Positions 58,071 through 64,000 of a stretch of 64,000 bases of DNA are shown here, one piece after another. The DNA lies in NCBI RefSeq assembly GCF_029893635.1, contig NZ_JARXYR010000002.1, positions 1,401,001-1,465,000 on the forward strand. Direction: 5' to 3'. Position 1 is the first letter of the stretch, and each line of letters starts with the position of its first letter. Origin of the DNA: Variovorax sp. TBS-050B. Lineage in GTDB: Bacteria > Pseudomonadota > Gammaproteobacteria > Burkholderiales > Burkholderiaceae_C. The position numbers were made by a program, and so were the translations under genes. The notes under the pieces are model-generated. The model made no database searches and was not told where the DNA came from. It worked only from the letters and a program-made list of their open reading frames with translations.

Positions 58071-58760
58071 ATGCGAATCCTCCTTGTCGAAGACGACGCC
58101 GTGCTGCGCGACGTGATGCTGCGCAGCCTCGCGGATGCGGGCCACCGGGTCGACGTGTCGACCAACGTCGAGGACGCCGACCACCTCTGGCGCGTGCAGC
58201 CCTTCGATGCGGTGCTGCTCGACCTCAACCTGCCGGCCACGGCCAGCCCCACCAGCGGGCTCGCGAGCGGGCTCCATGCGCTGCGCCAGGCGCGTGCGCG
58301 CGGCGACCGCACGCCGGTGCTGGTGCTGACCGCGCGCGGCCGAACGGAGGAGCGCATCGCGGGCCTCGACGCCGGCGCCGACGACTACCTCGGCAAACCC
58401 TTCGACCTCGCGGAGGTGGAGGCGCGGCTGCGCGCGCTGGTGCGGCGCGCCAAGGGCACCGAGGACATCGTGCTGCTCGGCCAGCTCAAGCTCGACCGCA
58501 AGGCGCGGCGCTTCTCGACCGCGAGCGGGCCGCTGGACCTGCCGGCGCGCGAGTTCGAGGTGCTCTGGGAGCTGATGAGCCCGCCCGGGCGCACGGTGAG
58601 CAAGCGGGCGCTGTCGGACAAGCTCTCGAGCTTCGACGAATCGCTCGGCGACAACGCGCTCGAGGCCTTCATCTCGCGGCTGCGCAAGAAGCTCGTGGGA
58701 TCGGGCGCGGGCATTCGCACGCTGCGCGGCATCGGCTACCTGCTCGAAGCCGAGGCGTGA
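58071..58760 (+). CDS. OmpR-family response regulator (TctD/QseB-like)
   Basis: A 229-residue response regulator with ILLVEDDAVLRDVML, Asp acceptor in DAVLLDLNLPA, Lys in GKPFDLAEVE and an OmpR-type winged helix (REFEVLWELMSPPGRTVSKRAL, RTLRGIGYLL). An insertion after the Asp (residues ~60-75, ATASPTSGLASG) lengthens the beta3-alpha3 loop. ATG at 58071; the kinase gene overlaps by four bases. Divergent from the hydrolase-ACP-KS set. Confidence 0.9.
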   Translation: MRILLVEDDAVLRDVMLRSLADAGHRVDVSTNVEDADHLWRVQPFDAVLLDLNLPATASPTSGLASGLHALRQARARGDRTPVLVLTARGRTEERIAGLDAGADDYLGKPFDLAEVEARLRALVRRAKGTEDIVLLGQLKLDRKARRFSTASGPLDLPAREFEVLWELMSPPGRTVSKRALSDKLSSFDESLGDNALEAFISRLRKKLVGSGAGIRTLRGIGYLLEAEA

Positions 58761-60178
58761 GCGCCGCTCCCTTCCGCAGTGCGCCGCGCCGCGACGCCGT
58801 GCCGTCGCTCACGCGGCGCGTGCTGCGCAACGTGCTGGTGCCGCTCGCGCTGACCTGGATGGTGGGCGCGGTGATCGCGCTGGTGATCGCCAACTACTTT
58901 TCGGAACAGGCCTTCGACCGCAGCATGCTCGACGACGCCTATGCGATCTCGGCCAACGTGCAGGCCGGCGAACGCGGCGTGGAGCTGCTGCTGTCGCCGC
59001 GCGAGATGGCCACGGTGCTGTTCGACCAGGTCGACAAGGTCTACTTCGCGGTGCAGCGCCTCGACGGCACGCTGATCTCGGGCCACGGCGGCCTGAGCGC
59101 GGCACTGCCGGAGAAGGGCGCTCGCTACCGTTTTTCCGACACCACCTACGACGGCAAGGCGCTGCGCGCGGTGGTGCTGGAGCCCGGCGTCGATCCCGCA
59201 CTGGCGACGCCCTACCGCATCGTGGTCGCGCAGACAACGCTGAGCCGCACGGCGCTGGTGCGGCGGCTGCTGGGCTATGCGCTTGCGCCGCAGGTGCTGC
59301 TGCTGACGCTGCTCGCGGCATGGCTCTGGCACGGCATCCGGCGCGACCTGCGCCCGCTCGGCGATCTGCAGCAGGCGCTCGATCGGCGCGACGTGCACGA
59401 TCTCTCGCCGGTGGCGGTGGTCCGCACCTCGCGCGAGATCCAGCGGCTCGGCGATGCGGTCAACGCGCTGTTCGACCGGCTCAACCACAGCGTGCGCGCG
59501 CAGCGCGAATTCGTCGGCAACGTGGCGCACGAGCTGCGCACGCCGCTCGCCGGCATTCGCGCGCTGGCCGAGTACGGTCTCGCGCAGCCCGACGCGGCCG
59601 TGTGGCGCGAGCAGCTCGCACGCGTGGCCGAGCGGCAGGCGCGTGCGAGCCATCTGATCGACCAGCTGCTGGCGCTGGCGCTCGCCGACGAGGCGCGCAC
59701 GAGCCTCGCGCGCGATGCGGTGCGGCTCGACGTGCTGGCCGAGCAGGCCGTGCTGCGGCACCTGGCGCGTGCCGACACGCTGGGCGTGGACCTCGGCGCG
59801 CGCGGGCTCGACGACGGCGTGACGGTGCTCGCGAACGAGGCGCTGGTGGAGGGCATCCTCGACAACCTGATCGACAACGCGCTGCGCTATGGCGGCCGCA
59901 CCATCACGGTCGAGCTCGCGGGCCGCACGCTGAGCGTGATCGACGACGGCCCGGGCATTCCGATCGAGGCCCGGCACGACCTGATGCGGCGCTGGGCGCA
60001 GGGTCCCGACGGCCAGAAGCTGGGGCAGGGCTCGGGCCTCGGGCTCTCGATCGTCGCGCGCTATGCGGAGCTGCTGGGTGCCGAGCTGCGGCTGGAGGCG
60101 GCCGAGCCCGCGGGCCTGCGCGCGAGCGTGGCCTTCGCGCCGATGCGGCAGCCGTCGCTTCAGGCCAGCGTCGGATAG
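58757..60178 (+). CDS. Sensor histidine kinase (TctE-like)
   Basis: A 473-residue two-helix sensor kinase with a periplasmic 2CSK_N-type domain (about residues 50-170), HAMP-like linker, His box NVAHELRTPLAGIRAL, N box LIDNALRYGG, and GSGLGLSIVARYAELLG. GTG start at 58757 overlaps the regulator stop. The input is unknown. Last 19 bases overlap the end of the convergent nemA-like gene. Confidence 0.88.
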   Translation: MSAAPFRSAPRRDAVPSLTRRVLRNVLVPLALTWMVGAVIALVIANYFSEQAFDRSMLDDAYAISANVQAGERGVELLLSPREMATVLFDQVDKVYFAVQRLDGTLISGHGGLSAALPEKGARYRFSDTTYDGKALRAVVLEPGVDPALATPYRIVVAQTTLSRTALVRRLLGYALAPQVLLLTLLAAWLWHGIRRDLRPLGDLQQALDRRDVHDLSPVAVVRTSREIQRLGDAVNALFDRLNHSVRAQREFVGNVAHELRTPLAGIRALAEYGLAQPDAAVWREQLARVAERQARASHLIDQLLALALADEARTSLARDAVRLDVLAEQAVLRHLARADTLGVDLGARGLDDGVTVLANEALVEGILDNLIDNALRYGGRTITVELAGRTLSVIDDGPGIPIEARHDLMRRWAQGPDGQKLGQGSGLGLSIVARYAELLGAELRLEAAEPAGLRASVAFAPMRQPSLQASVG

Positions 60179-61263
60179 TCGGTGTAGCCCTTGGCGCCGC
60201 CGCCGTACATCGTGGCCTTGTCGACCTCGTTGAGCGGCGCGTTCTCGCGCAGGCGGCGCACCAGGTCGGGGTTGGCGATGAAGGGCTTGCCGAAAGCCAC
60301 GAGATCGTCGCCTTCCTTCACGGCTTCCTCGGCGAGCGGCTTGTCGTAGCCGTTGTTCACCATCCATGCGGCCTGGCCGCCGGCCTGGCGGTAGGCGGCC
60401 TTGAGCGCTTCGTAGTCGAAGGGGCGGTCGGCGATCTCGCGCGGGCCGCCGGTGGCGCCTTCGATCACGTGGATGTACGCGAGGCCCAGCGGTGCGAGCT
60501 GCTTCACCACGTAGGTGAAGAGCGCCTGCGGATCCGAATCGTGCACGTCGTTGGCGGGCGTGACGGGCGAGAGGCGGATGCCGGTGCGGCCGCCGCCGAC
60601 CGCGTCGACCACGGCGCGCGTGGCCTCGAGCAGCAGGCGGGCGCGGTTCTCGATGCGGCCGCCGTAGTCGTCGGTGCGCTTGTTGCTGCCGTCCTTCAGG
60701 AACTGGTCGAGCAGGTAGCCGTTGGCGCCGTGCAGTTCCACGCCGTCGAAGCCCGCGGTCTCGACCGCGTTGCGCGCGGCCGCGGCATAGGCGTGGACAA
60801 TGCCCGGGATCTCTTCGGCGTCGAGCGCGCGCGGTTCGGAGGTCTCGACGAAGGTCGGCACGCCGTTCTTGATCAGCACGGTCTTGGTCTTGGCGGTGAT
60901 GGCCGAGGGTGCGACGGGCTTGCCGCCCCCGGGCTGCAGTTCGGGGTGGGAGACGCGGCCCACGTGCCAGAGCTGCACCACGATCTTGCCGCCCTTGGCA
61001 TGCACCGCGTCGGTCACGCGCTTCCATCCGTCGAGTTGCTCGGTGCCGTAGAGGCCGGGCACGTCGGCATAGCCCTGGCCCTGGTGGCTGATCGCGGTGG
61101 CTTCGGTGATGAGCAGGCCGGCCGAGGCGCGCTGCGCGTAGTAGGTCGCGGCCATCTCGGTCGGGATCGCGTTGGGCGAGCGGTTGCGCGTGAGCGGCGC
61201 CATCACGATGCGGTTGGCGAGCTGCAGGTCGCCGGCCTGGACGGGATCGAAGAGGGAGGGCAT
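60160..61263 (-). CDS. Old yellow enzyme family alkene reductase (NemA-type)
   Basis: A 367-residue FMN-dependent TIM-barrel with MAPLTRNRSPN, QLWHVGRVSHPELQPGG, and FDGVELHGANGYLLDQFL (His-Asn pair that binds the carbonyl of the substrate). Tyr proton donor is in the region AAARNAV. Reduces activated alkenes, N-ethylmaleimide or nitro esters with NAD(P)H. It is convergent with the kinase gene. Its 5' region has a CCGTGC/GCACGG hairpin (61321-61336). Confidence 0.9.
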   Translation of the reverse strand: MPSLFDPVQAGDLQLANRIVMAPLTRNRSPNAIPTEMAATYYAQRASAGLLITEATAISHQGQGYADVPGLYGTEQLDGWKRVTDAVHAKGGKIVVQLWHVGRVSHPELQPGGGKPVAPSAITAKTKTVLIKNGVPTFVETSEPRALDAEEIPGIVHAYAAAARNAVETAGFDGVELHGANGYLLDQFLKDGSNKRTDDYGGRIENRARLLLEATRAVVDAVGGGRTGIRLSPVTPANDVHDSDPQALFTYVVKQLAPLGLAYIHVIEGATGGPREIADRPFDYEALKAAYRQAGGQAAWMVNNGYDKPLAEEAVKEGDDLVAFGKPFIANPDLVRRLRENAPLNEVDKATMYGGGAKGYTDYPTLA

Positions 61264-61373
61264 GGGGTTGGACCAAGAGAGAGTGGAAAACAGGCGCGAG
61301 GCTATACCCCGGGCGCGAATCCGTGCTTTCGCACGGTTGTCCGATTACTGCTAGGTGCGATGCCGCGCGGCGC

Positions 61374-61399
61374 GAAAAAAAAGCCGCTGCATGCGGCTT
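61374..61399 (-). terminator. Rho-independent terminator after the GST gene
   Basis: On the minus strand a stem AGCCGC/GCGGCT with loop ATGCA (61398-61382) is followed by eight Ts (61375-61382). It lies about 75 bases beyond the GST stop. The bases between also hold a GCCGAAGGCG/CGCCTCGGC stem. Confidence 0.82.
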
Positions 61400-61471
61400 G
61401 GGGGGTGTGCGGGATCCCGCCGGAATCCCGCAGGGATGCCGAGGCGTTTGCCGCCTTCGGCAGGCTTCTTC

Positions 61472-62080
61472 TTACTTCAGCAGGCCTTCTGCCTTCATCG
61501 CTTCCTGAACGGCGGGGCGTGCCGCCACGCGTGCATGCCATGCCTGCACGTTCGGGAAGGCCGAGATGTCGACGCCGGTGGGCTTGGTCCAGTTGGTGAC
61601 GGTGAACAGGTAGCCGTCGGCCACGCTGAAATGTTCGCCCATCAGGTACTGCCGGTCGGCGAGCTGCCCGTCGAGCCACTGGTAGCGCGACTTGAGCTTG
61701 TCCCTGAAGATGGTCTTGGCTTCCTCGGGCATGGCTGCGTTGAACAGCGGGCTGAAGCCCTTGTGCATCTCGGTGCCGATGAAGGTCAGCCATTCCTGCA
61801 GGCGGTAGCGCTGCAGCGTGCCGGCCGCCGGTGCGAGGTTCTTGGTCGGTGCGAGGTCCGCGATGTACTGCACGATGGCCGGGCCTTCGCGCAGACGGGT
61901 GCCGTCGTCGAGCTCGAGCAGCGGCACGTAGCCCAGCGGATTGATCCCGTAGTAGTCGGTGCCGTCCTGCAGCTTGTGGCTCTTGGTGCTTGCGAGCACC
62001 GGCTCGAACGCGATCCCTGCCTCGTGCAGCGCGATGTGGGGCGAGAGCGAACAGGCACCGGGCGAGTAGTACAGCTTCAT
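61472..62080 (-). CDS. gstA: Glutathione S-transferase (beta class, GstA-like)
   Basis: A 202-residue GST with thioredoxin-fold N-terminus MKLYYSPGACSLSPHIAL (the Cys of the beta class in GACS), NPLGYVPLLEL (cis-Pro loop), and REGPAIVQYIADL (glutathione contact), then an all-helical domain. It conjugates or binds glutathione in detoxification. ATG at 62080; earlier frame looks like leader. Confidence 0.92.
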   Translation of the reverse strand: MKLYYSPGACSLSPHIALHEAGIAFEPVLASTKSHKLQDGTDYYGINPLGYVPLLELDDGTRLREGPAIVQYIADLAPTKNLAPAAGTLQRYRLQEWLTFIGTEMHKGFSPLFNAAMPEEAKTIFRDKLKSRYQWLDGQLADRQYLMGEHFSVADGYLFTVTNWTKPTGVDISAFPNVQAWHARVAARPAVQEAMKAEGLLK

Positions 62081-62277
62081 GCGATGGATCTCCAACGGAA
62101 TGTGTAAATGTGAATTGAATCGATGGACCGAGCGCGATGCTAGCGGTTTTGCGCGCGTCACGTTTTTGTCCTTTTTGTCCTACGGCGGCTCGCGCATGCC
62201 GACTATCAGGGGGCCGCGGGCGGATTTCTAAGCTTCTCCGCACAGCAGGCGACGGAGCCTGCTCAAGGAGTAATCAA

Positions 62278-62463
62278 ATGTTGAAATACGCGATCATCTT
62301 TGCAGTGATTTCTTTGGTGGCCGCCTTGCTCGGCTTCGGCGGCATCGCAGCCGGCGCGGCCGGCATTGCCAAGCTGCTGTTCGGCCTGTTCCTGGCCCTG
62401 GCGCTGCTGTTCGTGGTGCTGGCCGTGCTGGGCGTGGGTGCGGTGAAAAAGGCCATCGACTGA
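62278..62463 (+). CDS. DUF1328 (UPF0391) small membrane protein
   Basis: A 61-residue protein [29 protein letters not shown] with a second hydrophobic stretch ([22 protein letters not shown]): two membrane helices, as in the UPF0391 (YtjA-like) family. AAGGAG ribosome-binding site seven bases before the ATG. These small membrane proteins are often stress-induced; function unknown. Confidence 0.9.
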   Translation: MLKYAIIFAVISLVAALLGFGGIAAGAAGIAKLLFGLFLALALLFVVLAVLGVGAVKKAID

Positions 62464-62639
62464 TGTCGCGGCCCGTTCCCCGCTGGCCGCGCATCCGCTC
62501 GCTCGGCCAGATGCTGCAGAGCCCCGCCCACCGCGTGGTGCGGGTGCTGCTCGTGACCCAGGCCCACTGGCAGGTGCCCGAGCCCCGCACGCGCGGGCAG
62601 GCGCGGGATCTCTCCGCCGGGCGTATGCTACTGAATTGA
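62463..62639 (+). CDS. Possible small basic protein (tentative)
   Basis: A 58-codon frame whose ATG shares one base with the stop of the DUF1328 gene (TGATG). The product ([19 protein letters not shown]...) is Arg-rich with no recognised family. TGATG junctions often mark translational coupling, but there is no homolog to support it and the GC-rich composition makes such chance frames common. Confidence 0.3.
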   Translation: MSRPVPRWPRIRSLGQMLQSPAHRVVRVLLVTQAHWQVPEPRTRGQARDLSAGRMLLN

Positions 62640-62668
62640 TAGCAAAAGGCCGCGCTGCTGCGGCCTTT
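62628..62668. repeat. A/T repeat copy 3 joined to a GC hairpin
   Basis: GCTACTGAATTGATAGC (62627-62643), related to the short A/T hairpin repeats at 27.4 and 28.8 kb, is followed by a nine-base-pair hairpin (AAAGGCCGC 62645-62653 with GCGGCCTTT 62660-62668). It may terminate the DUF1328 transcript. Between here and mnmG lies ATTAAAATCGG (62706-62716), a possible -10 region. Confidence 0.5.
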
Positions 62669-62760
62669 GGATTGCCCGTACAGCGGGCGCAGGCCGGCCC
62701 CGGCGATTAAAATCGGTGCCCCCTTTGCGCAGCGCACGCGTCAGTGGTGCGCCCCCTTTC

Positions 62761-64000
62761 ATGCTGTACCCCGAAGAATTCGATGTGATCGTCGTTGGCG
62801 GCGGCCACGCCGGCACCGAGGCCGCGCTCGCGTCCGCCCGCATGGGCGCCCGCACGCTGCTGCTGTCCCACAACATAGAGACGCTGGGGCAGATGAGCTG
62901 CAACCCGTCGATCGGCGGCATCGGCAAGGGCCACCTGGTGAAGGAGGTCGATGCGCTCGGCGGCGCGATGGCCATCGCGACCGACGAGGCCGGCATCCAG
63001 TTCCGCATCCTCAATTCGAGCAAGGGCCCGGCCGTGCGTGCGACCCGCGCCCAGGCCGACCGCGTGCTGTACAAGGCGGCGATCCGCCGGCGGCTCGAGA
63101 ACCAGCCGAACCTGAGCCTGTTCCAGCAGGCGGTCGACGACCTGATGATCGAGGGCGACCGGGTGGTGGGCGCGGTGACGCAGGTCGGCATCGCCTTCCG
63201 CGCGCGGGCCGTGGTGCTGACCGCCGGCACCTTCCTCGATGGCCGCATCCATGTGGGCCTCGACAACTACCAGGCGGGCCGCGCGGGCGATCCGCCGGCG
63301 GTGAGCCTGTCGGCGCGCCTCAAGGAACTGAAGCTGCCGCAGGGCCGCCTCAAGACCGGCACGCCGCCGCGGCTCGACGGTCGCAGCATCGACTTCTCGA
63401 AGTGCACCGAGCAGCCCGGCGACGGCATGCCGGGCGGGGCAGGGCCGATGCCGGTGTTCAGCTTCATGGGCCGCACCGACATGCATCCGCAGCAGATGCC
63501 CTGCTGGATCACGCACACCAATGCACGCACGCACGAGATCATCCGCTCGGGCTTCGACCGCAGCCCGATGTTCACCGGCAAGATCGACGGCGTGGGCCCG
63601 CGCTACTGCCCGAGCGTAGAAGACAAGATCAATCGCTTCGCCGACAAGGAAAGCCACCAGATCTTCCTCGAGCCCGAAGGGCTCACGACCAACGAGTACT
63701 ACCCGAACGGCATTTCGACCAGCCTGCCGTTCGACATCCAGTACCAGCTCGTGCGCTCGATGCCCGGGCTGGAGAACGCCCACATCCTGCGGCCGGGCTA
63801 TGCGATCGAGTACGACTACTTCGATCCGCGCGAGCTCAAGAGCAGCTTCGAGACGCGGTCGATCCAGGGCCTGTACTTCGCCGGGCAGATCAACGGCACC
63901 ACCGGCTACGAAGAAGCCGCGGCGCAGGGCCTGTTCGCGGGCATCAACGCGGCGCTGCAATGCCGCGGCGAGGCGCCCTGGCTGCCGCGCCGCGACGAGG
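62761..64000 (+). CDS. mnmG: tRNA uridine-5-carboxymethylaminomethyl modification enzyme MnmG (3' truncated)
   Basis: The frame starts at ATG 62761 ([22 protein letters not shown]) and is open to the right edge, giving the first ~413 of about 640 residues. It has the FAD-binding [35 protein letters not shown] [26 protein letters not shown] with the conserved Gly-Thr-Pro, and [21 protein letters not shown]. Works with MnmE on tRNA wobble uridine. It has no upstream partner; rsmG-parA-parB, its usual neighbours, would be beyond the window. Confidence 0.97.
   Translation, partial: MLYPEEFDVIVVGGGHAGTEAALASARMGARTLLLSHNIETLGQMSCNPSIGGIGKGHLVKEVDALGGAMAIATDEAGIQFRILNSSKGPAVRATRAQADRVLYKAAIRRRLENQPNLSLFQQAVDDLMIEGDRVVGAVTQVGIAFRARAVVLTAGTFLDGRIHVGLDNYQAGRAGDPPAVSLSARLKELKLPQGRLKTGTPPRLDGRSIDFSKCTEQPGDGMPGGAGPMPVFSFMGRTDMHPQQMPCWITHTNARTHEIIRSGFDRSPMFTGKIDGVGPRYCPSVEDKINRFADKESHQIFLEPEGLTTNEYYPNGISTSLPFDIQYQLVRSMPGLENAHILRPGYAIEYDYFDPRELKSSFETRSIQGLYFAGQINGTTGYEEAAAQGLFAGINAALQCRGEAPWLPRRDE

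Noticed and set aside
62463..62639. A confident small protein after the DUF1328 gene.
   Set aside because: Kept only as tentative: the frame is Arg-rich, has no relatives I recognise, and in this base composition such frames arise by chance.

Overview
The window is a GC-rich chromosomal segment from a betaproteobacterium, most likely a Comamonadaceae close to Variovorax. This rests on gene content and order (dnaA-dnaN-gyrB, a MetX/MetW pair of the Burkholderiales type, kdsD-kdsC-lptC, many short secreted proteins) and on protein character; no 16S gene is present. I see no rRNA, tRNA, CRISPR array, prophage or insertion sequence. Almost everything looks like core chromosome with a few lineage-specific clusters.

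Layout. 0-9.4 kb: the end of an M20 peptidase, a YidB-like protein, an MFS transporter, a dipeptidase, a DUF72 protein, a bactofilin, a voltage-gated K+ channel, then the leftward set metX-metW-yigZ behind a SAM-II-like riboswitch and terminator, and a manganese exporter gene (UPF0016) behind a yybP-ykoY-like riboswitch. 9.9-17 kb: a glycine-rich RRM protein, a short-chain dehydrogenase joined to lptC-kdsC-kdsD, a Kef-type antiporter, a zinc-ribbon membrane protein and a stand-alone cyclic-nucleotide-binding domain. 17-27 kb: the replication and membrane-insertion block, with rpmH-rnpA-yidD-yidC-mnmE leftward and dnaA-dnaN-gyrB rightward. 27-37 kb: two tandem paralogous secreted proteins, a membrane metallophosphoesterase, a PagL-type lipid A deacylase, a phospholipid cluster (EEP-clsB-UPF0104), an LTXXQ periplasmic protein, a flavodoxin-fold oxidoreductase and a pirin.

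37-50 kb is the most distinctive stretch. An exosortase, an EpsI-like partner and one VIT/VWA protein with a PEP-CTERM-type tail form a self-contained sorting system. Beside it are the parts of a Cre envelope-stress regulon: creD, with a perfect cre-tag upstream and followed closely by the PBP1A gene mrcA, and the two-component pair creB-creC 3 kb further on. The 569-base gap after creB (50284-50852) has two consensus DnaA boxes, a TAG-repeat DnaA-trio beside an AT-rich tract and a consensus IHF site. I read it as a strong oriC candidate, about 29 kb from dnaA.

50.8-64 kb: a TerB/DUF697 protein, a copper module (copZ-cueR divergent from copA with a 19-base promoter spacer), a ketosynthase-ACP-hydrolase mini-cluster, a second two-component system, an old-yellow-enzyme reductase, a glutathione transferase, a small DUF1328 membrane protein and the start of mnmG, which runs off the right edge.

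Two genes (the EEP protein at 33 kb and creD at 43 kb) are split by single-base frameshifts, which may be sequencing errors. A dispersed intergenic repeat of about 90 bases occurs four times.
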